Source: Flammeovirgaceae bacterium (GTDB lineage: Bacteria; Bacteroidota; Bacteroidia; Cytophagales; Cyclobacteriaceae). Taken from it: a stretch of 36,703 nt of DNA. The DNA lies in NCBI GenBank assembly GCA_021298015.1, contig JAJTGY010000038.1, positions 1 to 36,703 of the forward strand. Direction: 5' to 3'. This document shows, in pieces, positions 1 through 7,372 of this stretch. Below the pieces are notes generated by a model that did no database searches, was not told the origin of the DNA, and saw only the letters and a program-made list of their open reading frames with translations. Every line of letters starts with the position of its first letter. The stretch's first letter is position 1. A program made the translations under genes and the position numbers.

Positions 1-73
1 GCTTTTTTAGATATGCCACTACCAATTTCCTTTTTGTCTCTTGGCTATCTTTCGTGCCTCGTTTGTCTGCCAT
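1..73 (-). CDS. Unassigned protein, N-terminal fragment cut by window edge
   Basis: An ATG at 71-73 opens a minus-strand frame that stays open to the window edge (24 codons). It begins MADKRGTKDSQETKRK and ends in VVAYLKK. The charged start followed by a helix-like stretch could fit the N-terminus of a TetR-type regulator, but this is too short to assign. It lies downstream of the carotenoid genes in the same orientation. A promoter-like TATTTTTG box stands four bases before the ATG, which supports a real start and suggests separate transcription. Confidence 0.4.
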   Translation of the reverse strand, partial: MADKRGTKDSQETKRKLVVAYLKK

Positions 74-77
74 GGCA

Positions 78-85
78 CAAAAATA
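78..85 (-). promoter_or_regulatory. Bacteroidota -7 box for the left-edge gene
   Basis: Minus-strand TATTTTTG is an exact match to TAnnTTTG and lies four bases before the ATG at 73. I see no TTTG at 19-21 bp upstream, so only the -7 half is supported. The closeness to the start codon predicts a leaderless mRNA. Confidence 0.4.
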
Positions 86-144
86 CAAATTTCTTTTGAT
101 GTATCACTAAATTACGCTCCTATTAATAAGTCCGCAGAAAATGT

Positions 145-846
145 TTAGCGCGCGGGTTGGCGCTGGCGGAAGTGCTCAAACAAGCGCACATTCATCAGCA
201 ACAGGGCCATGCCATAAAAAGTATCTTCAAACGGAATGGTGCCCATGCGAATGCCCATGACCTCGTCCGCGTTATACCACACCACTTCCTCGGGTATGCC
301 TGTTCCTGTTAAGATACCGTTGACAATGAAAAACGGGATGAGAATAAACAGAAAAGCAAAATAGAACCGACCAATGTAGGTGGTTTTCCAAACCCAGCGG
401 TGCAGCGCAATCAGCACCGCACACACCACAAAAGCACTGGCGGTGTACCACCTGTCATAATTCACGGCTGCCAGCACCAGCAGGCCCACTACCAGCACTT
501 CGGAAAGGCGGTTGGCGGTAGCTGCGCTTACGCGTTCGCGTTTGCTCAGGATGTTGACGGCTTCGTAGGTGAACGCGCAGGCGTACGGAATGCAAATGAA
601 GAACAGAACTTCTTCAATGGGCAGGTTGATAAAATAGATACCCGAGAGGTAGCGCGGGTTAAAACCCCACACGCCCATGTCGGTGAACCAAATGTCCCAC
701 ACAATGAAGAAAGCCGCGGGCAGCACGATGGATGGCCACAAGGCTTTCCACTGTTGATAGAACTTATGACGGGGATGAAACGAGAATACCAACGGGAACA
801 GGATGGAAAAAAAATCCACCAGCAGGTAGGTGTATTTCTCGTTCAC
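145..846 (-). CDS. crtY: Lycopene beta-cyclase, fused CrtYcd (CarR-domain) type
   Basis: Integral membrane enzyme expected to cyclise the ends of lycopene to give beta-carotene. The 233 residues are strongly hydrophobic with about six or seven membrane segments. They form two tandem CarR-type domains: the first carries PIEE (76-79) followed by FFICIPYACAFTYE, the second carries the matching PFED (205-208) followed by TFYG. In actinobacteria these halves are separate crtYc and crtYd genes; here they form one chain, as is common in Bacteroidota. The start lies three bases after the crtZ stop, so the gene is the last one of the carotenoid operon. The family also includes cyclases with other end-ring specificity, so the beta-ring product is an inference supported by the adjacent crtZ. 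Confidence 0.88.
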   Translation of the reverse strand: MNEKYTYLLVDFFSILFPLVFSFHPRHKFYQQWKALWPSIVLPAAFFIVWDIWFTDMGVWGFNPRYLSGIYFINLPIEEVLFFICIPYACAFTYEAVNILSKRERVSAATANRLSEVLVVGLLVLAAVNYDRWYTASAFVVCAVLIALHRWVWKTTYIGRFYFAFLFILIPFFIVNGILTGTGIPEEVVWYNADEVMGIRMGTIPFEDTFYGMALLLMNVRLFEHFRQRQPAR

Positions 847-849
847 GTT

Positions 850-1350
850 TTATTGGGTTTCCTGCCGGTCTTTTTTAAGCTTCAGGTCGCCCTTCTCATA
901 CTTTTTTGGGGCGTAGAGAAATCCGAACGCCTCGCAGCCTTCTTTGCTGTGTTTGGCGTGGTGGATGTAGTGCGCGTGAATCATCCGGTTGAGGTAGTGG
1001 CTGCGGTTCTTTGGCCGCCACTTGATGCGCTGGTGCACAATCACATCGTGAAAAATGAGGTAGAACAGTCCGTAGCACAAAATACCCACCGCCACGGCAA
1101 ACAGGTAGGGGCTGGGGTACACGGTGGTAGAAATCAAAAACAATGCGATGGACGGTATACTGAAAACCACGGCAAACCAATCGTTTTTTTCCAGGGCATG
1201 GTCGTGAACGGTGTGGTGCGATTTATGCCAGACCCACAAAAAGCCGTGCATCACATACTTGTGTATAACCCAGGCCACGGCTTCCCACAGCAAAAATGTG
1301 CCGATGGCAATCAGCGAACACCAAAAAATAACCCATCCCGAAATCTCCAT
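850..1350 (-). CDS. crtZ: Beta-carotene hydroxylase (CrtZ family)
   Basis: Di-iron membrane hydroxylase of the fatty-acid hydroxylase superfamily, predicted to hydroxylate the beta rings of beta-carotene to give zeaxanthin. The histidine motifs are clear: H30-K-Y-V-M-H35, HKSHH (42-46), HDVIVH (101-106) and HYIHH (127-131). The C-terminal KEGCEAFGFLYAPKKYE is the usual CrtZ ending. The 166 residues are a normal family length. It sits between the SRPBCC gene (11-base gap) and the cyclase (3-base gap). No ketolase (crtW) gene is in the window, so the end product predicted here is zeaxanthin rather than a keto-carotenoid. Confidence 0.9.
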   Translation of the reverse strand: MEISGWVIFWCSLIAIGTFLLWEAVAWVIHKYVMHGFLWVWHKSHHTVHDHALEKNDWFAVVFSIPSIALFLISTTVYPSPYLFAVAVGILCYGLFYLIFHDVIVHQRIKWRPKNRSHYLNRMIHAHYIHHAKHSKEGCEAFGFLYAPKKYEKGDLKLKKDRQETQ

Positions 1351-1361
1351 ATCTGCAAGGC

Positions 1362-1841
1362 TCAGGCGCTTTTCTTTAAAGGCGATTGAAAGTAATCGGC
1401 CAGCACCCGGAAGCGATGGTCAAAAATACGATTTACCTCACGCTCCACAAAAAGCCAGTTGGCCAGGCGGCCGAGCAGGCCAAGCGGCACTGCGTAATTC
1501 ACTTCATCGGTCATTTCCACACCGCCCGGCACTTCGCGGAAGTGATGCTGGTGATGCCACAGCGCATATGGCCCGAAGCGCTGCTCATCCACAAAATAAA
1601 CGGGCTCCTGTACGTGGGTGATTTCCGTAGTCCAGTTCACGGTAATGCCCGGCAGGATGCTCACCTTGTAGCGGATGATTTGACCGGGGTAGGTTTTATC
1701 GCCCCCGGAGATGTACACAATTTTGAAGCCCATGTGTTCGGGCGTGATTTTCGACAGGTTGCGGGGCGTGGAGAAAAAGGCCCAGGCTTCGGCCAGGCTG
1801 ATGGGTAATACCTGAACGCGTTTGAGGTTGTAAATCTTCAT
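1362..1841 (-). CDS. SRPBCC-fold ligand-binding protein of the carotenoid operon
   Basis: A 159-residue protein of the SRPBCC (START/polyketide-cyclase-like) superfamily. It starts MKIYNLKRVQVLP and contains SLAEAWAFFSTPRNLSKITPEHM, the typical N-terminal helix region, plus a YALWHHQHHF segment and a C-terminal amphipathic helix with REVNRIFDHR. The reading frame stays open further upstream, but the ATG at 1841 fits the fold's first strand, and the upstream extension runs into the broken toxin gene. Proteins of this kind recur in Bacteroidota carotenoid clusters beside crtZ and photolyase, but I know of no proven function. Binding a carotenoid or another hydrophobic ligand is inference. Confidence 0.75.
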   Translation of the reverse strand: MKIYNLKRVQVLPISLAEAWAFFSTPRNLSKITPEHMGFKIVYISGGDKTYPGQIIRYKVSILPGITVNWTTEITHVQEPVYFVDEQRFGPYALWHHQHHFREVPGGVEMTDEVNYAVPLGLLGRLANWLFVEREVNRIFDHRFRVLADYFQSPLKKSA

Positions 1842-1872
1842 GTCGAGATAACAGCCCCGCCATGGCTTTGTT

Positions 1873-2129
1873 CTAGCGATAAATGTCTTTTCTGTGTCCG
1901 ATGCGCCTGATCTCCACAATCCGAATTACATCTTCGACAAAATAGATAATTCGAAGTCGCCAACCCGAATTCGCCAGAGTGATTCACGTTGACCTTCTGA
2001 TTTTTTCGCACCTGGTGGACGCGGATTTTCTGCTAAGTCATCAACTGCCCGGCTGATTCGCTTGACCGCGGATTTTGGCAGTCTTTCCAGTTCCTTCTCG
2101 GCCGATTTCTTGAAAAGGATCTGATACAT
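1873..2129 (-). pseudogene. RelE/ParE-family toxin, frameshifted
   Basis: Toxin half of a type II toxin-antitoxin pair. The ATG frame from 2129 reads MYQILFKKSAEKELERLPK and continues to LWRIRVGDF, the standard RelE/ParE fold. It then runs into nonsense and a stop at 1926 (67 codons). Moving to the -1 frame directly after the Phe codon restores RIIYFVEDVIRIVEIRRIGHRKDIYR and a TAG at 1873-1875, which is the exact C-terminal half of the family. The repaired protein would be 85 residues, the usual length. One missing base (for example TTCCGA read as TTCGA) explains everything. Without the tail the toxin lacks the HRKDIYR region and is probably inactive. A sequencing error would look the same. 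Confidence 0.85.
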
Positions 2130-2132
2130 CGG

Positions 2133-2327
2133 TTAAAGCTTACCCTTTTTCTTTAGTCGCTTTTTAACGTTTTCCCACCGAGATGACGTCTCATTTCCCC
2201 TGGCCTCGGCAATAATGGAATCCAGCAGGTCGCCAATTTCGTCATCAAACTTTTGCAAGGTCTTTAGATCTATGACAACTGCCTTTTTCCGACTCTTCTG
2301 GTCGGTGATATAGCTAATTCCTTTCAT
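2133..2327 (-). CDS. Type II antitoxin (RelB/Phd-like)
   Basis: A 64-residue protein beginning MKGISYITDQKSRKKAVVIDL. This is the short N-terminal strand pattern (Y-I-T-D-x-K-G/S-x-K-x-A-V-V-I-x-L) of small antitoxins paired with RelE/ParE toxins. A helical acidic middle (LLDSIIAEAR) and a lysine-rich tail follow. Its stop lies three bases before the toxin start, the usual antitoxin-first, tightly coupled order. It appears intact although its toxin is frameshifted. I see no strong promoter of its own in the 129 bases upstream. Confidence 0.72.
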   Translation of the reverse strand: MKGISYITDQKSRKKAVVIDLKTLQKFDDEIGDLLDSIIAEARGNETSSRWENVKKRLKKKGKL

Positions 2328-2456
2328 AGTGTCATAAAGTTACGTGTTTTGAGCCAAAGGCTTATGTTGATGAAAAACTGGCCATCTGATTGCCTGGGTT
2401 TCGAAATCGTCTATAGCGAAACCCTTAATGCTCGCAGGGTGTAAAGGCTCTGGTAG
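2328..2456. repeat. Non-coding gap with an 8-bp inverted repeat (2396-2403 / 2417-2424)
   Basis: This gap separates the photolyase stop from the antitoxin start. GGGTTTCG at 2396-2403 pairs with CGAAACCC at 2417-2424 around a 13-base loop. No T-run follows on either strand, so it is not a typical terminator. It lies at the edge of the inserted toxin-antitoxin module. Nothing else is recognised in the gap. Confidence 0.35.
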
Positions 2457-3788
2457 TTATTGACCTTTTAAAGCCACCGAGTAGGCGTTCAACACGCGCT
2501 CGCGCGCGGCTGCATGATCGACAATGGGCGCAGGGTAGGCAGGCGTACCCAGTTCGTGCACCCATTTTTTGATGTAGGTGAGGTCGGGATCAAATTTTTC
2601 CGTTTGCAGGGCCGGGTTAAACACACGGAAATACGGAGCGGCATCGCAACCGCTGCCGGCCGCCCACTGCCAGCCGCCATTGTTGGCCGCCAGGTCGAAG
2701 TCCAGCAACTTTTGGGCGAAGTACGCTTCGCCCCAGCGCCAGTCAATAAGCAGGTGCTTGGTGAGAAAACTGGCCACGATCATGCGCACGCGGTTATGCA
2801 TGTAGCCGGTGGCGTTGAGTTCGCGCATGCCGGCATCTACAATCGGGTAGCCCGTTCGGCCTTCGCACCAGGCGCGGAATTCCGTGGCGTTGTTGCGCCA
2901 CGCCACCTTGTCGTAGTCCGGTTTGAATGCCTTCGTCACCACCTGCGGGAAATGCCACAGGATCATGTGATAGAAATCGCGCCAGATCAATTCGTTGAGC
3001 CACACGTCATTTTTCTGACGAGCTACTTTCACGAGTTGGCGAATGCTAACCGTACCAAACCGAAGGTGCACACTCAGGCGGGTGGTGCCGTCAATGCCGG
3101 GGTAGTTGCGCTGCCGGTCGTACGCTTCAATGATGGAAGTCTTGATCACCCGTGGTGGAAAGGGCTGGCTAGTGGCTTTAAACCCGAGCGCTTCCAGCGT
3201 AGGTAGCGCCTGTGGCGGCATCTTCTTGAAATGCTGTTGAACCTTGCTGATGTCGAACGAAGTGAGTCCCTCGCCTGCGAGGCGCGCTTTCCATTTTTTG
3301 GAGTATGGCGTGAAAACCGTGTAGGGCCTGCCATCGTCTTTTACGACTTCGTCTTTTTCAAAGATCACCTGGTCTTTAAACGTGTGAAACGTGATGCCGC
3401 GCGAGTTGAGCTGTTGCTTCACGCGCTCATCGCGTTCGCGCGCATAGGGCTCGTAATCGTGGTTGGTGAATACAGCCAGCGGTTGCCAGCGGCTGAAAAA
3501 ATCGAGGGGACTACCGTGCACCACCACCAGGCTACTGCCGAGCGCCACCAGTTGTTCCTGCAGGGTTTGCAGGGCCTGGTGAATGAACTCAACCCTGCGG
3601 TCCTGTTTGTCTTCCAGGTGATCGAGTATCTCCGTGTCGAAGATGAATATCGGCACTACCGGCCGGCCTTCGCGAAGGGCGTGGTACAATCCGCAGTTGT
3701 CGGTCAGCCGCAGATCCCTTCGGAACCAAAAGACGGTGCTGTCTTCCGGGATGACGTCACTACTTTTTGTTGGACTGAAGGGTTTCAA
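2457..3788 (-). CDS. phr: Deoxyribodipyrimidine photo-lyase (class I CPD photolyase)
   Basis: Flavoprotein that uses blue light to split UV-induced pyrimidine dimers in DNA. The N-terminal alpha/beta antenna domain opens with TVFWFRRDLRLTDN. The C-terminal FAD domain shows GTTRLSVHLRFGTVS, NELIWRDFYHMILWHFP, GYPIVDAGMRELNATGYMHNR, DWRWGEAYFAQKLLDFDLAANNGGWQW and YFRVFNP, all class I hallmarks. At 443 residues it is slightly short of the usual 460-480. The only workable start is a TTG at 3786-3788, which overlaps the end of the DUF6435-like gene by 29 bases, so translation is probably coupled. Its place in a carotenoid operon under a B12-type photoreceptor fits a photo-oxidative stress regulon. 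Confidence 0.9.
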   Translation of the reverse strand: MKPFSPTKSSDVIPEDSTVFWFRRDLRLTDNCGLYHALREGRPVVPIFIFDTEILDHLEDKQDRRVEFIHQALQTLQEQLVALGSSLVVVHGSPLDFFSRWQPLAVFTNHDYEPYARERDERVKQQLNSRGITFHTFKDQVIFEKDEVVKDDGRPYTVFTPYSKKWKARLAGEGLTSFDISKVQQHFKKMPPQALPTLEALGFKATSQPFPPRVIKTSIIEAYDRQRNYPGIDGTTRLSVHLRFGTVSIRQLVKVARQKNDVWLNELIWRDFYHMILWHFPQVVTKAFKPDYDKVAWRNNATEFRAWCEGRTGYPIVDAGMRELNATGYMHNRVRMIVASFLTKHLLIDWRWGEAYFAQKLLDFDLAANNGGWQWAAGSGCDAAPYFRVFNPALQTEKFDPDLTYIKKWVHELGTPAYPAPIVDHAAARERVLNAYSVALKGQ

Positions 3789-3936
3789 TTTCCTTTTCCA
3801 GTTTATCGATGGCCTCCATTTTCACGGCATACAATTTCAAATCGCCTGAGCGTTGGATGTGCATCGCTTCTTCCAGCATCTTGTTGCGCTGTGCGATCAG
3901 CGCTTTCAGGGGGTCCTTCTTTAAAAATGAAAACAT
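3760..3936 (-). CDS. Small DUF6435-like protein
   Basis: A 58-residue frame starting ATG at 3936. It reads MFSFLKKDPLKALIAQRNK, then MLEEAMHIQRSGDLKLYA and VKMEAIDKLEKEIETLQ. The MFxFLKxDP start and the E-A-M-x-x-Q-R-S-G-D-x-x-x-Y centre are what I remember of DUF6435 proteins, small cytoplasmic helical proteins of unknown function in Bacteroidota and marine proteobacteria. It should fold as a helical hairpin. It lies 55 bases after the idi stop and its last 29 bases overlap the TTG start of the photolyase, so it may serve to couple translation of that gene. Confidence 0.7.
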   Translation of the reverse strand: MFSFLKKDPLKALIAQRNKMLEEAMHIQRSGDLKLYAVKMEAIDKLEKEIETLQSNKK

Positions 3937-3991
3937 GGCGATTCTTTGTTAATAGAAACAGGTTAGCGCGCGGATTGTTCAGCCGAGACCG

Positions 3992-4504
3992 TCAGCGCGG
4001 AGCGCGAAAGTGCGGGTGGTCAAGAATCAGGCGGAACCAGGGCGTGAACTGCTGGGGATCGGTGTGAACCTGCTGTTTCAGCGAATGGAGATCCACGAAC
4101 TTCCAGTCTTCGGCTTCGTGCTCGTTGAGTACGGGTTCACCATCAAACTGCCCGATAAACACATGGTCGATCTCGTGTTCAATCAGTTGGTTGTCCAGCG
4201 GTGCCTTGTACTGAAACTTGAACGCAAATCGCGGATTGGCTTCGATACCCATTTCCTGGCGGAGTTTTCTTCGGGCGGCTTCTTCGAGTGCTTCACCCGG
4301 CCGGGGGTGGCTGCAGCACGTGTTGGTCCACAAGCCGCTGCTGTGGTACTTGGTTTGTGCTCTTTTCTGCAGCAACATTTCACCGTGCGAGTTGAACAGC
4401 AAAACCGAAAACGCGCGATGCAGCGAACCGGTGCGGTGGGCTTCCATTTTTTCCATGACGCCCGTCACCTCGTCATGATCATTTACCAACACCACCTGCT
4501 CCAT
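3992..4504 (-). CDS. idi: Isopentenyl-diphosphate delta-isomerase, type I
   Basis: Cytoplasmic enzyme that interconverts isopentenyl and dimethylallyl diphosphate, supplying the carotenoid pathway. The 170 residues carry the type I (Nudix-fold) signatures: HRAFSVLLFN, LLQKRA, LWTNTCCSHPRPGE with the catalytic Cys in C-S-H-P (residue 64), EEAARRKLRQEMG, and EHE (109-111) with the acidic residues that bind the metal and protonate substrate. The start lies two bases after the crtB stop, so the two are probably translated together. No GGPP synthase (crtE) gene is in the window; that enzyme must be encoded elsewhere. Confidence 0.92.
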   Translation of the reverse strand: MEQVVLVNDHDEVTGVMEKMEAHRTGSLHRAFSVLLFNSHGEMLLQKRAQTKYHSSGLWTNTCCSHPRPGEALEEAARRKLRQEMGIEANPRFAFKFQYKAPLDNQLIEHEIDHVFIGQFDGEPVLNEHEAEDWKFVDLHSLKQQVHTDPQQFTPWFRLILDHPHFRAPR

Positions 4505-4506
4505 CT

Positions 4507-5346
4507 TCAGATTCGGTTGAGTTGATGTTTGACGTACGAGTAGGCGAGCAGCCGCATTTTTTGGCGGTTGCGAATGCGCACCCGCTCGTTCAAAATGAGA
4601 TCGCTGGACGAATTGATAATCTTGTTGAACAGCGCTACATAGTACACGTACGCTACGTAAACGCCAAAGCGCACGGAGCGCGGCAATAGCTTGATGCCTT
4701 CGAGGGCATGGTCAAAATCAGCCCGTATGTCGGCCTCAATTTGCTTTTTACCGTCTTCGGTTAGTGCATCGAGTTGCAGATTGGGAAAGTAAACGCGCCC
4801 CATCTGGTAATCGGCTTTCAGGTCGCGAAGGAAATTGACTTTCTGAAACGCTGAGCCGAGACTCATGGCATGGGGTTTCAGCTTTTGGTATTGTTCATCG
4901 CTTCCGTTGCAAAACACGCGCAGGCACATGAGGCCCACTACCTCGGCCGAACCCAGGATATAGTCCTTCATACCTTGCTGATCGTATGTTTTGCGGGTGA
5001 GGTCCCACTCCATGCTGCGCAGAAAGCAATCGATCAGTTCGCGATCGATCCGGAAATCATTGACCGTTCGTTGAAAGCTGTGGAGTATCGGGTTGAGGCT
5101 GATTTTTTCGTCAATGGCGCGGTAGGTGTCTTGCTTGAAGCGCTCGAGCAGTTCTTGTTTGTTGTGTTCGTGAAACGTATCCACGATTTCATCGGCAAGC
5201 CGAACGAAGCCATACAACGCGTAAATGGGGTCGCGGAATTCTTTTTGCAGACACAGGATGCCCAGCGAGAACGAGGTGCTGTACGCCTTTGTGCTCAGGC
5301 GGCTGCAACGCATAGCTACTTTGTCGTATAGGGCGCGATTCGTCAT
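4507..5346 (-). CDS. crtB: Phytoene synthase
   Basis: Condenses two geranylgeranyl diphosphates head to head to form phytoene, the first committed carotenoid. The 279 residues show the two aspartate-rich motifs of the squalene/phytoene synthase family: D52-E-I-V-D56 and D175-L-K-A-D179 followed by YQMGRVYFP. The N-terminal region (YSTSFSLGILCL, YALYGFVRLADE) is also typical. The gene starts 24 bases after crtI and ends two bases before idi. Squalene synthases share the fold, but the pairing with crtI makes phytoene the likely product. Confidence 0.92.
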   Translation of the reverse strand: MTNRALYDKVAMRCSRLSTKAYSTSFSLGILCLQKEFRDPIYALYGFVRLADEIVDTFHEHNKQELLERFKQDTYRAIDEKISLNPILHSFQRTVNDFRIDRELIDCFLRSMEWDLTRKTYDQQGMKDYILGSAEVVGLMCLRVFCNGSDEQYQKLKPHAMSLGSAFQKVNFLRDLKADYQMGRVYFPNLQLDALTEDGKKQIEADIRADFDHALEGIKLLPRSVRFGVYVAYVYYVALFNKIINSSSDLILNERVRIRNRQKMRLLAYSYVKHQLNRI

Positions 5347-5370
5347 AACGAAACGTGTAAGGTACGGCTT

Positions 5371-6849
5371 TTAGGCGTTTTTGTCACGTTTTTTCAGTTG
5401 AGCGGCAACCACTTGTCCCGAAATGATGCTGGGCGGCACACCGGGACCGGGCACGGTCAACTGACCTGTATAAAGCAGGTTAGGCACTTTTTTGTTGAGA
5501 ATGGAAGGTTTCAGATTGGCCGTTTGCCACAGGGTATTCGCCAGGCCGTAGGCATTTCCTTTGAAGGAATTGTAGTCGGAAATGAAGTCGGCATGAGCAT
5601 AGCTCCGCTTGAACACAATGTTATCTCGAATGGACTGGCCCATCAGTTTTTCAAAGCGATCGAGGATCATCTGAAAATATTTTTCGCGCAGCTCGGCCGA
5701 ATCAGTAAGGCCGGGCGCTACGGGAATAAGAAAGAACAGGTTTTCGCAACCTGCTGGGGCCACGGTGGGGTCCGTTACCGAAGGAGCCGAAACGTAAAAC
5801 TGCGGTGACGTAGGCCACTGGGGCTGATCATAGATTTCTTTGGCATGGCGGCCAAAGTCCTGGTCGAAATACAACGTGTGATGCAAGAGCCCGCTCACGC
5901 GTTTATTAACGCCCACGTAAAAGATCAGGCTGCTCGGTGCCATAGTTCGGTTCTGCCAGTAGTATTCGGTATATCTGCGATAGTCGGGCAGCAGCAGGTG
6001 CTGCTCCACGTGATGGTAATCCGCGCTCGCCACGATGTAGTCCAGTTCGCGCACGACTCCGTTGACCAACAGTCCTTTGGCCCGGGTGCCGTTCATGCTG
6101 ATCTGCTGCACGGAGCTGTTGTACTCAAATTTTACGCCCAGTGAACCGGCTAACTGCACCATGCCGTTGATCACCTCAAACATGCCTCCGCGCGGATACC
6201 ACGTGCCGAGCGCCATGTCCGCATAGTTCATGAGGCTATAGAGGGCCGGAGTTTTTTGTGGGGTAGCTCCGAGAAACAACACGGGGAACTCGAGTAGTTG
6301 CACCAGCCGGGGCTCTTTGAAAAATTTCCGCACATAATCCGAAATGGAGGAGAACACGTGCATTTTCAAAACACCTGACATCAACTTGGGGTCCAGAAGT
6401 TCACCCAGGCTCAGGCCGGGCTTATACACCAGTTCATTAATCCCGATTTCGTATTTGTATTTTCCTTCTTCGATGAAACGATCGAAGGCAGGTCCGCTTC
6501 CCGGTTCGAGGCGCTCAAACATCGCGCGAAGCGCAGGGAGACCTGCGGGAATATCCAGAATGTCGTTCGGACCGTAGACGATGCGATAGGAGGGATCAAG
6601 CCGCTCGAGCTGATAATAATCAGAGGGTTTTTTCCCAAAGGCCTGAAAGAACCGCTCAAACACACCGGGCATCCAGTACCAACTGGGGCCCATGTCGAAG
6701 GTGAAGCCTTGTTCGTGAAACTGGCGGGCACGCCCGCCAGGCGTGGCGTTTTTTTCGAATACGGTTACTTCATACCCATCCCGCGCCAGAAAGCACGCGG
6801 CTGACAGCCCGGAAAAACCGGAGCCAATAACGCCAACTTTTTTTGCCAT
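5371..6849 (-). CDS. crtI: Phytoene desaturase (CrtI type)
   Basis: FAD-dependent, membrane-associated desaturase that converts phytoene to lycopene. The N-terminal Rossmann motif GVIGSGFSGLSAACFLA (residues 6-22) is followed by YEVTVFEKN, GGRA and FTFDMGPSWYWMP, a near-standard CrtI opening. The C-terminal GQLTVPGPGVPPSIISG is the bacterial-type phytoene dehydrogenase signature. At 492 residues it is the family length. It begins 7 bases after the ECF sigma stop, so sigma and desaturase share a transcript. How many double bonds it introduces cannot be read from sequence; lycopene is inferred from the downstream cyclase. Confidence 0.94.
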   Translation of the reverse strand: MAKKVGVIGSGFSGLSAACFLARDGYEVTVFEKNATPGGRARQFHEQGFTFDMGPSWYWMPGVFERFFQAFGKKPSDYYQLERLDPSYRIVYGPNDILDIPAGLPALRAMFERLEPGSGPAFDRFIEEGKYKYEIGINELVYKPGLSLGELLDPKLMSGVLKMHVFSSISDYVRKFFKEPRLVQLLEFPVLFLGATPQKTPALYSLMNYADMALGTWYPRGGMFEVINGMVQLAGSLGVKFEYNSSVQQISMNGTRAKGLLVNGVVRELDYIVASADYHHVEQHLLLPDYRRYTEYYWQNRTMAPSSLIFYVGVNKRVSGLLHHTLYFDQDFGRHAKEIYDQPQWPTSPQFYVSAPSVTDPTVAPAGCENLFFLIPVAPGLTDSAELREKYFQMILDRFEKLMGQSIRDNIVFKRSYAHADFISDYNSFKGNAYGLANTLWQTANLKPSILNKKVPNLLYTGQLTVPGPGVPPSIISGQVVAAQLKKRDKNA

Positions 6850-6856
6850 ACAGGAC

Positions 6857-7369
6857 TCACTCAGAATCCCTGTAACCTACTAATCTTTTTTGGATTTCCT
6901 TCCGGGCGTGGAAGATGCGGTTTTTCACCGTGCCGATGGGAATATTGAGGTGCTGCGCAATCTCGTGGTACTTGTAGCCAGTCGTGTACATCTTGAACGG
7001 CACCAATAACTCATCCTTCACATCGTTCACGTTTCGCCACATCTCTTTGAATTCGATACTGCTTTCGGGCTTGTTAAATGTGTGGGTGTCTTCTACGTTG
7101 AGGTAATACAGTTCTTTGGTGTCATCGCGCTGGGTGCGGGCACGCTGAGCCTTGCGGTAGTTGTTGATGTAGGTGTTGCGCATTATGGTGAACAACCAGC
7201 CCTTCAGATTGGTATCCTCGCGAAATTTATCGCGGTAGGTGAGGGCCTTTAAAATCGTGTCCTGAACGAGGTCAAGGGACTCTTCACGATCGGTAGTGAA
7301 GCGTCTGGTGAACAACCGAAGCGTAGGGCGTAAGCTTGCAACCTGGTGGGTAAATTCGATGGCCGTCAT
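6857..7369 (-). CDS. ECF RNA polymerase sigma factor of the carotenoid operon
   Basis: A 170-residue sigma-70 family factor with only regions 2 and 4. Region 2 is seen in LDLVQDTILKAL and NLKGWLFTIMRNTYINNYRKA. Region 4 is seen in YHEIAQHLNIPIGTVKNRIFHARKEI, a helix-turn-helix for the -35 element. The frame is open 21 codons further upstream, but the ATG at 7369 is chosen: it begins the conserved helix (MTAIEFTHQVASLRP) and lies downstream of the exact promoter at 7403-7433. No anti-sigma gene is adjacent, unlike the CarQ-CarR pair of Myxococcus, so control is probably transcriptional through the palindromes at its promoter. It probably drives itself, the crt operon or other light-stress genes. 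Confidence 0.9.
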   Translation of the reverse strand: MTAIEFTHQVASLRPTLRLFTRRFTTDREESLDLVQDTILKALTYRDKFREDTNLKGWLFTIMRNTYINNYRKAQRARTQRDDTKELYYLNVEDTHTFNKPESSIEFKEMWRNVNDVKDELLVPFKMYTTGYKYHEIAQHLNIPIGTVKNRIFHARKEIQKRLVGYRDSE

Positions 7370-7372
7370 ATC

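Noticed and set aside
400-1389. A 329-codon open frame on the plus strand, opposite the cyclase and hydroxylase genes
   Set aside because: Its translation is low-complexity, rich in His, Gln and Val, and matches no fold. The opposite strand encodes clear CrtY and CrtZ. Similar antisense frames oppose photolyase, idi, ffh and moeA and were left out for the same reason.
1926-1980. Programmed -1 frameshifting in the ParE-like toxin
   Set aside because: The shift site (GAC TTC GAA) is not a slippery heptamer of the X-XXY-YYZ type, and I see no stimulatory stem directly after it. A plain one-base deletion is simpler.
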